64,000 nt of DNA from Caminibacter mediatlanticus TB-2 (GTDB lineage Bacteria > Campylobacterota > Campylobacteria > Campylobacterales > Nautiliaceae), in assembly GCF_005843985.1 (NCBI RefSeq), contig NZ_CP040463.1, positions 918,001 through 982,000 on the forward strand. Reading direction: 5' to 3'. Position numbers and translations under genes: made by a program. This document shows, in pieces, positions 51,293-61,889 of this stretch (position 1 is its first letter; every line of letters starts with the position of its first letter). The notes beneath the pieces were generated by a model. That model did not search any database. It was given only the letters and a program-made list of their open reading frames with translations, and was not told where the DNA came from.

Positions 51293-53312
51293 GCCTCTTA
51301 GTAAATTAAATACTGAACAATTTCAAGCTGCAACAGCTCCTTTTGGATTCAATCTTGTTATTGCAAGTGCAGGGACTGGTAAAACTTCTACTATTGTTGG
51401 AAGAATTGCACATTTATTAGAAAATGGACTAAAGCCAGAGGAGATTTTACTTTTAACTTTTACAAATAAAGCTGCAATTGAGATGAAAGAGAGAGTCTCA
51501 CGAGTTATTTCTTATGCTAAAAACATAGAAGCAGGGACTTTTCATTCTGTAAGTTATAAATGGCTAAAAAAATTAAATAAAAATATTGTTTTAAAACAAC
51601 CAAAAGATTTAAAAATCCTTTTTAAATCAATTTATGATAAAAGAGATTTTAATAGAATTTTAGGTGAAGAAAAACCATATTCGGCTAATTATTTATTTGA
51701 TTTATATTCACTTTTTATAAACTCAAATGAAGAAGATTTTACCTCTTGGCTTATAAAAAAAGCTCCAAGTCAAGAAGAGTATGCATTAATATATGAAGAT
51801 ATTTTTGATGAGTATGAAAGAGTAAAAAAAGAACATAATTTAGTTGATTTTAATTCACTTTTGCTTGAAATGATTAATGCTTTAAATTCAGGAATAGATA
51901 ATCCTTTTAGAGAAATTTTAGTAGATGAATATCAAGATACAAATCCTTTGCAAAATAGATTTATTGAAGCAGTTAGAAAAGATTCTCTTTTTTGTGTAGG
52001 AGATTATGACCAAAGTATTTATGCATTTAATGGTGCTGATATAAATATTATTTCAACATTTGATAAAAGATATCCTAATGCAAAAGTTTATACTTTAAAG
52101 AAAAATTATAGAAGCTATGGAGAGATTTTAGATGTTGCAAATAGAGTTATAAAAAATAATCCTCGAATTTATCCTAAATCTCTTGAAGTTACAAGAGGAT
52201 TTAGTGGAGAATATCCAAAACTTCTTATGTATAGTGATACATTTGAAGAATATAAAGATATTGCAAGTAGGATTTTAACTTCAACTACAAATAAAGAAGA
52301 TATTGCTATTCTTTTTAGAAACAATTCAAGTGCAGATGCGATTGAAGCTATGCTTAGAGAAAAAGGGATTGAGTGCAGACGAAAAGGTGGAGTTAGTTTT
52401 TTTGATTCAAGAGAGATTAAAGTAACTCTTGATTTGCTTACTTTTTTAGTAAATCCAAAAGATATTATGGCTTTTATTCATATTTTTGAATATGCAAAAG
52501 GAATAGGAAGTGCAATTGCAAGTGAGATTTTTGAAGCATTAACTATTTTAGGTAATGGACATGCAATTGATGGATTTTTAAATCCTGATTTGTCAAAAAA
52601 GGTTTTCACAAAGAAAAAAACATCATACCAACTTGGACTTTTTGATGATTTTAGTGTTTTAGGGAGTATTTCTAAATTTAAAAATTTAGGATTTGAAGAA
52701 GAGTTTTTGCAAAATCCAATTTTAAAACATCCAAAACTATCAATTGAAGGGGCAGAGTTTTTATATAACTTTTATTTGCTTTTAAAAAAACTTAAAAGAT
52801 TTAAAAATCCTCAATCAATTTTTAATGAAGTTATAAATTCAAAAGTTTTATGCCATATTATTTCAAGTTTAGCATATACACGCTCAAAAGATAAAAATGG
52901 CAAAGTTGATGAAGAAAAATTTGAAGAAGCAAAAGTAAAAATTAAAAATAAGATAACAATTTTAGGTAATCTTTTAAAAAACTATACTGATTTAGAAAAA
53001 TTTTTAAATGCAATGGTTTTAGGTGCGAGTGAAATGAGTGAGGGAAGAGGGGTTAATCTTTTAACGGTCCATGCAAGTAAGGGACTTGAATTTAAGGAAG
53101 TTTATATTGTTGATATGATGGAAGGAAGATTTCCAAATATTAAGCTTTCAAAACTAGCAGGAGGAATTGAAGAAGAGAGGCGACTTTTTTATGTAGCAGT
53201 TACTCGTGCAAAAGATAAATTATATTTTGCATTTGCAAAAAGAGATAGAATTAGAAATCAAGAGTATGAAATAAGTAGGTTTTTAATTGAGGCAGGATAT
53301 AATATCAATTGA
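51291..53312 (+). CDS. UvrD/Rep/PcrA-family DNA helicase
   Basis: A superfamily 1A 3'-5' helicase. The motifs are Q-motif LNTEQFQAATAP, Walker A ASAGTGKTSTIVGRI, TFTNKAAIEMKERV, Walker B VDEYQDTNPLQ, GDYDQSIYAFNGAD, LKKNYRS, LLTVHASKGLEFKEVYIV and EERRLFYVAVTRAKDKLYF. At 673 residues it is close to Rep (673). The start is TTG, six bases after AAAAAGG, inside a hairpin. The stop codon lies in a heptamer repeat. It probably acts in repair or replication restart. Confidence 0.93.
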   Translation: MPLSKLNTEQFQAATAPFGFNLVIASAGTGKTSTIVGRIAHLLENGLKPEEILLLTFTNKAAIEMKERVSRVISYAKNIEAGTFHSVSYKWLKKLNKNIVLKQPKDLKILFKSIYDKRDFNRILGEEKPYSANYLFDLYSLFINSNEEDFTSWLIKKAPSQEEYALIYEDIFDEYERVKKEHNLVDFNSLLLEMINALNSGIDNPFREILVDEYQDTNPLQNRFIEAVRKDSLFCVGDYDQSIYAFNGADINIISTFDKRYPNAKVYTLKKNYRSYGEILDVANRVIKNNPRIYPKSLEVTRGFSGEYPKLLMYSDTFEEYKDIASRILTSTTNKEDIAILFRNNSSADAIEAMLREKGIECRRKGGVSFFDSREIKVTLDLLTFLVNPKDIMAFIHIFEYAKGIGSAIASEIFEALTILGNGHAIDGFLNPDLSKKVFTKKKTSYQLGLFDDFSVLGSISKFKNLGFEEEFLQNPILKHPKLSIEGAEFLYNFYLLLKKLKRFKNPQSIFNEVINSKVLCHIISSLAYTRSKDKNGKVDEEKFEEAKVKIKNKITILGNLLKNYTDLEKFLNAMVLGASEMSEGRGVNLLTVHASKGLEFKEVYIVDMMEGRFPNIKLSKLAGGIEEERRLFYVAVTRAKDKLYFAFAKRDRIRNQEYEISRFLIEAGYNIN

Positions 53313-53345
53313 CAATGGAAAATGGACAATGGAATTAGAAATTAA
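53304..53345 (+). repeat. Dispersed heptanucleotide repeat array
   Basis: TCAATTG, ACAATGG, AAAATGG, ACAATGG and AATTAGA follow in phase. The helicase stop codon TGA (53310-53312) is part of the array, which fills the gap before the MFS gene. Confidence 0.65.
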
Positions 53346-53353
53346 GGGTTTAG

Positions 53354-54562
53354 ATGGATTATAAAAGCAATAACATAAAAAATATACTTCATGGATTTTT
53401 TTTAGCACTTGCTATGACAATAGCAGAACCAAGCACAATTTTACCTTTAATTGTGCATCATTTTAGTGATAGTGCAGTTGTTGTTGGGATTTTTGCTTCT
53501 TTGCTTAGAGGTGGTGCAATTGTTGTTCAACTTTTTGCAGCGTTTTATGCGCAAACATTTCAAAAAGTTATGCCATATCTTAAAAAAGTCTTTGCTGCAA
53601 GAGTTATAAGCTGGTTTTTAATAGGACTTAGTATATTACTTGTTGGAGATAAGAATCCTACTTTAACTTTAATTTTATTTGGTATTTTTCTTTTTATATT
53701 TTCATTTTCAGCAGGATTTGGCGCAATTTATTTTATGGAAATAATTGCAAAAGTTTTTGATAAAAAAAGCCGTGGCAAGACAATGGCAAATAGGCAGTTT
53801 TTCTCAGCTCTTGCTGCAATTATTAGTGGAGGTATTGCTGGATGGGTTTTAAGTGAGTTTGAAGCACCACAAAGTTATGCTTATCTTTTTATGATAAGTG
53901 CGATTTTAATGAGTATTGGAATGATAGCTTTTTCAACAATAAAAGAACCAATAAAAGAGAATGTAAGTATTAAAGAAAAAAGTTTTAGAGAATTTTTAAA
54001 AAATGCCTTTTTGCTTTTAAAAGAAGATAAAAAACTTCAAGTCCAAATTCTTGCAATGCTTTTTAGTTATTCATTTTTATTTGCCTTGCCTTTTGTAATT
54101 TTAGAAGCTAAAAAAACTATAACCCTTACAGGATGGTTAATAGGAGGATTTGTAACAATTACAATGATTGGAGCTTTAATTGGTAATTTATTTTGGAAAA
54201 AATTAGCACCAAAATATAAAGAGATATTTTTAATTTCTTATATTTTAATGATTTTAGCTTTTTTATTGGTGTTGTTATTTACAAATGAAATTAGTTACTT
54301 TTTATTTTTCTTTTTAGTTGGGTTTTCTATGGATGGATTTAAAATTGCAGGAATGAATATTTTATTTGAAATAGCCCCAGAGGATAAAAGACCTGTTTAT
54401 GTTGCATTACAAAATAACTTAACTTCAATTGGTCTATTTTTCTCAATTCCTGGTGGTTTTATTTTAGAAAAATTTGGATTTAAAGTTTTGGATATTTTTA
54501 CTATTATTATGTTAATGGTAGGTTTATTTTTTGCATTAAAATTAAAGGTAGAAAATGAATGA
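53354..54562 (+). CDS. MFS transporter
   Basis: A major facilitator superfamily permease of 402 residues with about twelve hydrophobic segments, in two halves joined by the charged loop [19 protein letters not shown]. The loop after the fourth to fifth segment ([20 protein letters not shown]) resembles the MFS loop motif. The substrate is not predictable. The start ATG has AAGGG five bases upstream. It overlaps the DedA gene by eight bases, so the pair is co-transcribed. Confidence 0.88.
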   Translation: MDYKSNNIKNILHGFFLALAMTIAEPSTILPLIVHHFSDSAVVVGIFASLLRGGAIVVQLFAAFYAQTFQKVMPYLKKVFAARVISWFLIGLSILLVGDKNPTLTLILFGIFLFIFSFSAGFGAIYFMEIIAKVFDKKSRGKTMANRQFFSALAAIISGGIAGWVLSEFEAPQSYAYLFMISAILMSIGMIAFSTIKEPIKENVSIKEKSFREFLKNAFLLLKEDKKLQVQILAMLFSYSFLFALPFVILEAKKTITLTGWLIGGFVTITMIGALIGNLFWKKLAPKYKEIFLISYILMILAFLLVLLFTNEISYFLFFFLVGFSMDGFKIAGMNILFEIAPEDKRPVYVALQNNLTSIGLFFSIPGGFILEKFGFKVLDIFTIIMLMVGLFFALKLKVENE

Positions 54563-55136
54563 GATTGTTAATTTTTTAGTAGAAAGTGTTGGTGCATTAG
54601 GATATATAGGAATTTTTTTACTAATGTTTTTAGAAAGTAGTTTTTTCCCTTTTCCAAGTGAAGTTGTGATGGTTCCAGCTGGATATTTAGCAAGTAAGGG
54701 TGAGATGAATTTATTTTTAGCAATTTTGAGTGGAGTTTTAGGAAGTGTAGCAGGGGCTTGGTTTAATTATTTTTTAGCAAGTAGATATGGAAGAAGTTTA
54801 GTTTTAAAAATTCTAAAACCTCATCATTTAGAAAAAATCGAAAAGTTTTTTGAAAATCATGGAGAAATTTCAACATTTAATGGAAGATTGCTTCCAGGCA
54901 TTAGACAATACATCTCTTTTCCAGCAGGTCTTGCTAAAATGAATCCATTTAAATTTACTATCTTTACTGCCTTAGGTGCAGGAATTTGGGTTAGTATTTT
55001 AGCAATGTTGGGTTATTTTATAGGAGAAAACAGCGAGCTTATTCATAAATATATAAAAGAGATAACAGTTGTTACTATTATAATTTTGATAATAGTTACA
55101 ATTATTTATATAAAAATAAAAAAATCAAAAAAGTGA
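54555..55136 (+). CDS. DedA-family membrane protein
   Basis: A membrane protein of 193 residues in the DedA/SNARE-associated family, linked to undecaprenyl phosphate or phospholipid flipping. The motifs are [38 protein letters not shown] and [22 protein letters not shown], with the conserved Glu, Arg and Pro residues. About four or five membrane segments, with a basic C-terminal tail. It is convergent with the sirtuin gene (12-base overlap). Confidence 0.92.
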   Translation: MNEIVNFLVESVGALGYIGIFLLMFLESSFFPFPSEVVMVPAGYLASKGEMNLFLAILSGVLGSVAGAWFNYFLASRYGRSLVLKILKPHHLEKIEKFFENHGEISTFNGRLLPGIRQYISFPAGLAKMNPFKFTIFTALGAGIWVSILAMLGYFIGENSELIHKYIKEITVVTIIILIIVTIIYIKIKKSKK

Positions 55137-55856
55137 TTTTAGTTTTTTAGCAGCTATTGTAGCTTTGTCTTTTAAGAAAATATCTGTAATTGAATTTGTA
55201 TAATTTGAAGGTTCTATATTAATTTCTATAATAGCAGCACCATTTTGTTTAGCTAAAAATGGAAGTTCACTTGCTGGCATAATCTCGCCTGTTGTTCCAA
55301 TTACAAGCATAATATCTGCATTTTGAGAATAGTATATTGATTTTTCAAATGCTTCTTTTGGGATTGGCTCTTTAAAAAACACAAAGTCTGGTTTTAAAAC
55401 TCCATTACATTTTGGACATAATGGAGGTATATTTTCAAGAGGCACTTCGAATGAATTAAATTTACTTTTACAATTTAAACATTCAAGTTTGTTTGCAGTC
55501 CCATGAAATTCTATTACATTTTTACTTCCTGCTTTTTGATGTAAATTATCAATATTTTGAGTAATAACTGCTTTTAAAATACCTTTTTTTTCAAGGTCTG
55601 CTAAAAAATAGTGAGCTTCATTTGGTTTTATATCTTGCATATAGTCATAAAAAATCTCTTTAATATATTTCCAAGATTCGTTTGGATTTTGAATAAAAAA
55701 ATCTATATCTAAAATTTTAGGGTCATATTTACTCCAAAGTCCAGTTGGACCTCTAAAAGTAGGTATTCCACTCTCAACTGAAATTCCAGCCCCTGTAAAA
55801 GCTACTAAATTTTTAGCATTTTTTATAATTTCGGCAGCTTTTTTATATTCATTCAT
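55125..55856 (-). CDS. cobB: NAD-dependent protein deacylase, sirtuin family
   Basis: Removes acyl groups from lysines with [32 protein letters not shown] with the catalytic His in EFHGT, the zinc ligands CLNCKS and [14 protein letters not shown] and [14 protein letters not shown] are all present. At 243 residues it is full length. Tyr and Arg of the SIRT5-type acyl pocket are not obvious. The promoter has TTTGATATAAT followed by AAAAAGGGG on the minus strand. Confidence 0.94.
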   Translation of the reverse strand: MNEYKKAAEIIKNAKNLVAFTGAGISVESGIPTFRGPTGLWSKYDPKILDIDFFIQNPNESWKYIKEIFYDYMQDIKPNEAHYFLADLEKKGILKAVITQNIDNLHQKAGSKNVIEFHGTANKLECLNCKSKFNSFEVPLENIPPLCPKCNGVLKPDFVFFKEPIPKEAFEKSIYYSQNADIMLVIGTTGEIMPASELPFLAKQNGAAIIEINIEPSNYTNSITDIFLKDKATIAAKKLKSLF

Positions 55857-55964
55857 AAAACCCCTTTTTATTAATTATATCAAATTAAGTTGTTTATTTT
55901 TTATGCAATTTTTTGTTCTAATTATTTTAATTTTAAGATAATATTGCGATAAAAAAGGTCTTAA

Positions 55965-57740
55965 ATGATAGAAAAACTTCAAGAAGTATATAATAGACAC
56001 TCAAAAAAAATTAATAAAATTGAAAAAATAAAACAAGAATCAACTCCATTTGAAGCATTAGAGAGATTAAAAGAAAATAAACTCTTAGATATTGATAGAG
56101 GTTTTTTCTTGAAATGTTTTGGATGTTTTTACAAAGATAATACAGATGATTATATGATAAGAGTTAGAATTAAAGATGGCACAATTACACCAAATCAAGC
56201 TAAGAAAATAGGCGAAATTGCAAAAGAATTTGGAGATGATTATATTGATTTAACAACAAGAAGTCAAATTGAATTTAGATTTATTAAAGAAGAGAATTTA
56301 TATCAAGTTTTACAAGAGTTAGAGAGTGTAGGAATTGTAACTTATCAAACAGGAGTTGATAATTTTAGAGGAATATTAACAGACCCATTTAGCGGAATTA
56401 GTGTTAGTAATATTTTAGATGATAGAGTTTTAAGAGAAAAGCTTGAAGAAGAGTTTTTAGCAAAAAAAGATGAAGTTTGTGCACTTCCAAGAAAATTTAA
56501 TATAGGAATTTGTGGAAATTATAAAAATACTTCAAATGTATTTACTCAGGATTTAGGTTTTGCATTAGCAAAAAAAGATGGAGAGTATGGATATAGAGTA
56601 TTTATGGGTGGTAGAGTTGGAATGATTGGTAAAGATTCTAATATATTTGTAAATACTGATGAAGCAGTTTTATTATTTAGAGGGGTTAAAGAATTATTTA
56701 AAAAGTATGGATTTAGAGATAATAGAAATAAAAATAGATTTATCTTCTTATTAAGAGAAGTAGGTCTTGAAAATTTTATAAAAGCATTAGAAGAGTATTT
56801 AGATTATGAATTTAAAAAGGGAGGAGAGCTTTTAACTGATATTAAAATTAATACCCATCTAAAAGAAGAGCTAAAAAATGGAAAAACTGCTTATAAATTT
56901 ATTGTCCCAGCTGGTATTTTTAGTGGTAGTGATATGATTAAAGCAGGAGAATTAGCTCAAAATTATGAGGGTGTTATAAAGCTTAGTTTTGATCAAAATT
57001 TCTTTATAACTAATGCTGATGATAGTATAGAAAAAAGCGAACTTTATAAAAAATACTCTCCAAACCCTGCAAGAAACTATATAGTTGCTTGTGCTGGGAT
57101 AAAAACTTGTAAATTTGGAGTTATTGAAAATAAAGAAGATGCTATTAATTTAAGTAAAGACCTTGAAAATGAGATAAAAGAAGATGGAGTTATTAAGTTT
57201 CATTGGTCTGCTTGTGTTAAGGGGTGTGGAATTCATGGAGTTGGAGATTTTGGATTTGAGGGTGCTAAAATTAAAACTAATGAAGGGATGAAGATTGGAG
57301 TTCATATTTTTGTTGGGGGTAGAAGCAATCGTGAGGGCAAAAAAGTTTTATCTGTACCACTTGATGAAGTTAAAAGTTATGTTTTACCAATAATACAAAT
57401 GTATAATAAAAGTGAAGGCTTAACATATGAAGAGTGGTTTATAAAATCAAATATAACTGAATGGGCAGCTGCTTTTATTATGAAGTTTAATGCAAAGTAT
57501 TTTGAGTTTTTACCAAGTTTGCCTCTTAAATCAAATAAAATAGAAATGTTTGAAATTAAAGAGCTTGGAAATTCTTTGTTTTATAAAATTGCAGGAGTTC
57601 ATGCGTTTGATGATTTATTTAATCCATCACAAGTAAAATCACTAAAAGAGTTTGGATATAAAGATGAAATTCATAAAGTTATTGATAATATGGTGGCTGG
57701 TAAATATCAAGTTTGGAGTGAGGTTTTAGCTGAAATATGA
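55965..57740 (+). CDS. Nitrite/sulfite reductase family protein (sirohaem, 4Fe-4S)
   Basis: A sirohaem [4Fe-4S] reductase-like protein of 591 residues. The cluster ligands are C376 and C382 in CAGIKTCKFG and C417 and C421 in CVKGCGIHG. The two ferredoxin-like half domains are visible: DYIDLTTRSQIEFRFI and LPRKFNIGICG in the first, then KLSFDQNFFITNADD in the second. Length and motifs fit ferredoxin-nitrite reductase NirA. Sulfite reductase cannot be excluded. It stands alone, with no nitrate reductase or sirohaem genes near it. It starts with ATG after AAAAAAGG. Confidence 0.85.
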   Translation: MIEKLQEVYNRHSKKINKIEKIKQESTPFEALERLKENKLLDIDRGFFLKCFGCFYKDNTDDYMIRVRIKDGTITPNQAKKIGEIAKEFGDDYIDLTTRSQIEFRFIKEENLYQVLQELESVGIVTYQTGVDNFRGILTDPFSGISVSNILDDRVLREKLEEEFLAKKDEVCALPRKFNIGICGNYKNTSNVFTQDLGFALAKKDGEYGYRVFMGGRVGMIGKDSNIFVNTDEAVLLFRGVKELFKKYGFRDNRNKNRFIFLLREVGLENFIKALEEYLDYEFKKGGELLTDIKINTHLKEELKNGKTAYKFIVPAGIFSGSDMIKAGELAQNYEGVIKLSFDQNFFITNADDSIEKSELYKKYSPNPARNYIVACAGIKTCKFGVIENKEDAINLSKDLENEIKEDGVIKFHWSACVKGCGIHGVGDFGFEGAKIKTNEGMKIGVHIFVGGRSNREGKKVLSVPLDEVKSYVLPIIQMYNKSEGLTYEEWFIKSNITEWAAAFIMKFNAKYFEFLPSLPLKSNKIEMFEIKELGNSLFYKIAGVHAFDDLFNPSQVKSLKEFGYKDEIHKVIDNMVAGKYQVWSEVLAEI

Positions 57741-57776
57741 TATAATGCTCTTAAAAGTGCTATTTAAGGAGCTATT
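57741..57776 (+). promoter_or_regulatory. Promoter and palindrome of the toxin-antitoxin operon
   Basis: TATAAT (57741-57746) lies directly behind the reductase stop codon. GCTCTTAAA (57747-57755) and TTTAAGGAGC (57763-57772) then form an inverted repeat with one bulged base, spanning the likely transcription start and the AAGGAG ribosome site. Phd-type antitoxins bind such palindromes to repress their own operon. Confidence 0.6.
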
Positions 57777-58034
57777 ATGATTGTTAGTGCGAATGAGATT
57801 AAAAGACATGGAGTTAGTCTATTTGATAAGTTGTTTGAAAAAGCAAATGAAATTATTATAAGTGTAAGAGGTAAAAAAAAGTATGTCGTAATTGATTATG
57901 AAGAGTATAAAAAATTTAGAGAGTATGAATTAGAAAAGGCTTACAGGGAAGTTATGGAAGATATTGAAAAGGGAGATTATAAAATAGTTAGTGCAAAAGA
58001 GCATATTGAAGAGATTAAAAAATGTATAAATTAG
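57777..58034 (+). CDS. Antitoxin, Phd/YefM family
   Basis: An 85-residue antitoxin. The N-terminal DNA-binding and dimerisation fold reads SANEIKRHGVSLFDKLFEKA. IISVRGKKKYVVIDYEEYKKF is the family signature. The Glu/Lys-rich C-terminal tail would wrap the toxin. ATG after AAGGAG. It overlaps the toxin gene by 13 bases. The order antitoxin-toxin is standard for this family. Confidence 0.9.
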   Translation: MIVSANEIKRHGVSLFDKLFEKANEIIISVRGKKKYVVIDYEEYKKFREYELEKAYREVMEDIEKGDYKIVSAKEHIEEIKKCIN

Positions 58035-58294
58035 TTCAAACTGATAAATATAAGAAAAAAGTTGTAAAATTTTTAAAAAAACATAGAAATTTAATTTCTA
58101 AATATGAAAAAACTATTTTTTTATTAGAACAAAATCCTTTCCATCCTTCTTTAAGACTTCATAAATTAAAAGGTGATTTAAAAGAGTTTTATTCAGTCTC
58201 AATTGATATGGAATATAGGATAATAATTGATTTTATAATTATTGATGATAGGATTATTTTAATTGATATTGGCTCACATGATGAGGTTTATTGA
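58022..58294 (+). CDS. Toxin, RelE/ParE superfamily (YafQ/RelE-like)
   Basis: A 90-residue toxin, probably a ribosome-dependent mRNA interferase. DKYKKKVVKFLKKHRNLISKY is the N-terminal helix pair. LRLHKLKGDLKEFYSVSI and YRIIIDF, then ILIDIGSHDEVY, are typical of the RelE/YafQ type. The C-terminal GSHDEVY contains the His-Glu-Tyr set seen in YoeB/YafQ-like nucleases. The partner antitoxin is directly upstream. Confidence 0.88.
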   Translation: MYKLVQTDKYKKKVVKFLKKHRNLISKYEKTIFLLEQNPFHPSLRLHKLKGDLKEFYSVSIDMEYRIIIDFIIIDDRIILIDIGSHDEVY

Positions 58295-58296
58295 AA

Positions 58297-58956
58297 ATGA
58301 AAAAACTTAAAGAGTTAGAAAACTTAGATAAACCAAGGGAAAAATTAATAAAAAAAGGTCTAAAAGCTTTAAAAGATTATGAGCTTATGGCCATACTTCT
58401 TGGAAGTGGAGTTAAAAACAAAGATGTATTAAAACTCTCAAAAGAGATAATAAATTTATTTCAAAAAGATTTTAATTTGCTTAATTTAGAAAAACTTTTA
58501 TCAATTCATGGACTAGGAATTGCAAAAGCATCTCAAATATTAAGTGCAATTGAACTTTCAAAAAGATATCTCATAAAACAGAACAAAAAAATAACATCCC
58601 CAAAAGATATTTATTACGAGCTCAAAGAATACCAAAATAAAAAACAGGAATATTTTATTGCACTCTATCTTGATGGTGCTAATTATTTATGTTTTAAAGA
58701 GGTTATAACAATAGGAATATTAAATCAAAGTTTAGTTCATCCAAGAGAAGTCTTCGCTCCAGCAATTGAGAATAGATGTGCTTCAATTATAATAGCACAT
58801 AATCATCCAAGTGGAGAATTAATTCCAAGTGAAGCTGATATTAAAGTAACTAAAAGATTAAAAGAAAGTGGTAAAATTTTAGGTATTGAATTGCTAGACC
58901 ATATCATAATTAGCAAAGATGGTTTTTATAGTTTTAGTGAGAATATGTTAATTTAA
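58297..58956 (+). CDS. radC: RadC family JAB-domain protein
   Basis: The N-terminal KELENLDKPREKLIKKG and helix-hairpin-helix LLSIHGLGIAKASQILSAIEL precede a JAB/MPN+ domain with HNHPSGELIPSEADIKVT, the zinc-binding motif. The function is unclear; an old link to DNA repair is not supported, and RadC genes are often found in mobile or defence islands. I take the ATG at 58297, which gives the usual PREKL spacing. A TTG at 58291 is also possible. The product has 219 residues. Confidence 0.88.
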   Translation: MKKLKELENLDKPREKLIKKGLKALKDYELMAILLGSGVKNKDVLKLSKEIINLFQKDFNLLNLEKLLSIHGLGIAKASQILSAIELSKRYLIKQNKKITSPKDIYYELKEYQNKKQEYFIALYLDGANYLCFKEVITIGILNQSLVHPREVFAPAIENRCASIIIAHNHPSGELIPSEADIKVTKRLKESGKILGIELLDHIIISKDGFYSFSENMLI

Positions 58957-58965
58957 AGGATAAAA

Positions 58966-60516
58966 ATGAAAACAATAGAACAAAGAGAGGAACTTCATAA
59001 AAGAATATGGCAAATAGCAAATGATGTCCGAGGTGCAGTTGATGGATGGGATTTTAAGCAGTATGTTTTAGGGGCACTTTTTTATAGATTTATAAGTGAA
59101 AATTTTGCCGAGTTTATGGAAGGCGGGGAAGATTTTAGATATGCTGAGGTTAGTGATGATGCAATAACAGATGAAATAAAAGAAGAAGCAATTAAAACAA
59201 AAGGCTTTTTTATATATCCAAGTGAATTGTTTGAAAATGTTGTGAAAGATTGTGACAATAACGAAAACTTAAATACAGACCTTGCAAGAATATTTAGCAA
59301 TATAGAAAATTCAGCAGTAGGTTATCCGAGTGAAGAAAAGATAAAAGGACTTTTCGCTGATTTTGATACCACAAGCAATAAACTTGGAGCTACCGTAAAA
59401 GAGAAAAACAAAAGACTTTGTGCAGTATTAAAAGGAATAGCAGAGATTAATTTTGGCGATAAAAAACACGAAATTGACCTTTTTGGCGATGCTTATGAGT
59501 TTTTAATATCAAACTATGCAGCAAATGCAGGTAAAAGCGGAGGAGAGTTTTTTACACCTCAATATGTGTCAAAATTAATAGCAAAACTTGCAGCATTTAA
59601 TCTAAAAAGTGTTAATAAAGTATATGACCCAGCGTGTGGTAGTGGTTCGCTTTTACTTAGAGCAAGAAAAGAGATAGAAGATATTGAAGAGGGATTTTTT
59701 GGTCAAGAGATAAATCATACAACATATAATTTAGCCAGAATGAATATGTTTTTGCATAATATTAATTATGATAAATTTAACATAGCCCTCGGAGATACTT
59801 TAACAAATCCAGCATTTAAAGATGAAAGACCTTTTGATGTAATAGTTTCAAATCCTCCATACTCAATTAAATGGATAGGAAAAGATGACCCAACATTAAT
59901 AAATGATGAAAGATTTGCACCAGCAGGAGTGCTTGCACCAAAAAGCAAAGCCGATTTTGCTTTTATAATGCACTCATTAAATTACCTCTCACCAAAGGGA
60001 AGAGCGGCAATTGTTACATTTCCGGGTATTTTTTATAGAGGCGGGGCTGAGAAGAAAATAAGAGAGTATTTAGTAGAAAATAACTATATAGAAACTATAA
60101 TAGCCCTTGCACCAAATCTATTTTTTGGCACAAGCATTGCGGTTAATATTTTAGTCCTTTCAAAACACAAAACTAATACAAATATTCAATTTATAGATGC
60201 AAGCAAACTATACAAACAACAAACAAATACAAATATTTTAACTGATGAGCATATAGATAAAATCTTAAAAGTTTTTGAGAGTAAAGAAGAGATTAAATAT
60301 TTTTCTAAAAATGCATCAATAGAAGAGATAAAAGAAAATGATTATAACCTATCAGTTAATAGCTATGTAGAAATAGAAGATACAAGAGAAAAAATCGATA
60401 TTAAAAAATTAAATCAAGAAATAAAAGAGACTGTTAAAAAAATAGACTTTTTAAGAAGTGAGATTGATAAAATTATTGAAAAGATGAGAGCGGAGAATAA
60501 AAAGTGGATATATTAG
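58966..60516 (+). CDS. hsdM: Type I restriction-modification methyltransferase subunit HsdM (PrrA-like)
   Basis: N6-adenine methyltransferase subunit of a type I enzyme. The N-terminal helical domain ([20 protein letters not shown], then [14 protein letters not shown]) is followed by [17 protein letters not shown], motif [15 protein letters not shown] and catalytic NPPYSIKW. At 516 residues it is full length. It uses more G/C-ending codons than the core genes around it, which suggests transfer. Its end overlaps the next gene by 13 bases. With prrC behind hsdS, it corresponds to prrA of the E. coli prr locus. Confidence 0.95.
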   Translation: MKTIEQREELHKRIWQIANDVRGAVDGWDFKQYVLGALFYRFISENFAEFMEGGEDFRYAEVSDDAITDEIKEEAIKTKGFFIYPSELFENVVKDCDNNENLNTDLARIFSNIENSAVGYPSEEKIKGLFADFDTTSNKLGATVKEKNKRLCAVLKGIAEINFGDKKHEIDLFGDAYEFLISNYAANAGKSGGEFFTPQYVSKLIAKLAAFNLKSVNKVYDPACGSGSLLLRARKEIEDIEEGFFGQEINHTTYNLARMNMFLHNINYDKFNIALGDTLTNPAFKDERPFDVIVSNPPYSIKWIGKDDPTLINDERFAPAGVLAPKSKADFAFIMHSLNYLSPKGRAAIVTFPGIFYRGGAEKKIREYLVENNYIETIIALAPNLFFGTSIAVNILVLSKHKTNTNIQFIDASKLYKQQTNTNILTDEHIDKILKVFESKEEIKYFSKNASIEEIKENDYNLSVNSYVEIEDTREKIDIKKLNQEIKETVKKIDFLRSEIDKIIEKMRAENKKWIY

Positions 60517-61889
60517 AAGAAATTAAAAAAGGAGAAAACAAACGCCTTGAATTAAAAGAAAAATTACCATCAAATGAAAAATTAGCAAAAACAATAATAG
60601 CTTTTAGCAATACAAGGGGTGGAAAACTAGTAATAGGAGTAAATGACAATAGAGAAATAGTAGGAGTTGATGAAGATAAAATATTTGAGTATGAAGAAAA
60701 AATAAGCTCAATTATTAATGATTTGTGTTATCCAACAATTTTACCAGAGATTTATGCTCAAAATATTAATGGAAAAGTTGTTTTAGTGGTAGAAGTTTTT
60801 CGCGGTTCACTTCTTCCATATTATCTAAAAAACAAAGGTAAATTAGAAGGAACATATATAAGAGTTGGCTCAACAAATAGACTCGCAGATGAAGTAATGA
60901 TAGCAGAACTTCAAAGACAAAGATTTAATAAAAGTTTTGATGAAGAAGAAAATTTTGATTTTGAACTCGAAAATGTTAATTTAGATATTATTTATAATGA
61001 ATTCGCTAAAATAGGAAAAGTTTGTGATTATGAAAAACTAAAAAATTTAAAACTTATAAAAAGAATAAATGGCAAAGATTTATTGACCAATGCCCTTCTA
61101 ATTACCCTTGGAAAGTTTGATAACATTTCAATTAAGTGTGCAAGATTTAAAGGAATAACAAAAGAGATTTTTATTGATAAAAAAGAGTTTAATGATGATT
61201 TATTTAGTAATTTGCAAAATTCTATTAAATTTTTACAAAATCACTTGGATCTAAATGCAGAGGTTAAAGGTTTACAGCTTAAAGAAGAGCTTGAAATACC
61301 TCTTTTAGCACTTAGAGAAGCTTTAATTAATGCAATTATTCATAGAGACTATTTAAGAAATAGCGATATAAAAGTAGCTATCTATGATGATATAGTAGAA
61401 ATTGTCTCACCCGGTGGATTTCCAAACGGGCTTACAATTGATGAAGTAATGAGTGGAAGAAGTGAAATTAGAAACAAAGTTTTAGCAAATCTCTTTAGAG
61501 AATTAAAATATGTAGAAACTTGGGGAAGTGGAATAGCTAAGATAAAAAATTTATGCGAAGAGAAAAATATAAAGTTTGAAATAAATGAGAGTGGTAATTT
61601 TGTGAGAATTGTATTTCATAGACCAAAAATCAGCGAAAAAGTATCGAATAGTATCGAAAAAGTATCGAATAGTATCGAATTAAATGATAAAGAAAAAAAA
61701 ATAATAAAATTTTTACAAAAAAATGGAAAAATTGTCTCAGAAAATGTAGAAGAACTATTGAATGTTAAAGAAGCAATGGCAAGAAGAATTTTATCTAATA
61801 TGGCAAAAAAAGGTATTTTAGAAAAAATTGGCAAAACAAAAGGAAGCTACTATATTTTAAGCGAAAAGTTAAAAGTTAAAAAAAATTGA
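60504..61889 (+). CDS. AlbA_2/HATPase-type ATP-binding regulator
   Basis: A 461-residue protein of the class once called divergent AAA-4 or Schlafen-like. The N-terminal AlbA_2 nucleic-acid-binding domain reads [18 protein letters not shown], then [18 protein letters not shown] histidine-kinase-like ATPase domain follows with [27 protein letters not shown] and [12 protein letters not shown]. After a linker SIEKVSN repeated twice comes a winged helix ([21 protein letters not shown]). It lies between hsdM and hsdS, overlapping hsdM, so it is expressed with the restriction system. Regulation of that system is inference. Confidence 0.85.
   Translation: MDILEEIKKGENKRLELKEKLPSNEKLAKTIIAFSNTRGGKLVIGVNDNREIVGVDEDKIFEYEEKISSIINDLCYPTILPEIYAQNINGKVVLVVEVFRGSLLPYYLKNKGKLEGTYIRVGSTNRLADEVMIAELQRQRFNKSFDEEENFDFELENVNLDIIYNEFAKIGKVCDYEKLKNLKLIKRINGKDLLTNALLITLGKFDNISIKCARFKGITKEIFIDKKEFNDDLFSNLQNSIKFLQNHLDLNAEVKGLQLKEELEIPLLALREALINAIIHRDYLRNSDIKVAIYDDIVEIVSPGGFPNGLTIDEVMSGRSEIRNKVLANLFRELKYVETWGSGIAKIKNLCEEKNIKFEINESGNFVRIVFHRPKISEKVSNSIEKVSNSIELNDKEKKIIKFLQKNGKIVSENVEELLNVKEAMARRILSNMAKKGILEKIGKTKGSYYILSEKLKVKKN
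61634..61675 (+). repeat. Two exact 21-bp tandem repeats in the regulator linker
   Basis: A 21-base unit occurs twice exactly and encodes [15 protein letters not shown] between the ATPase and winged-helix domains. Within it GTATCGAA recurs four times at spacings of 10, 11 and 10 bases. Linker repeats of this kind are common in this protein class. Confidence 0.85.
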
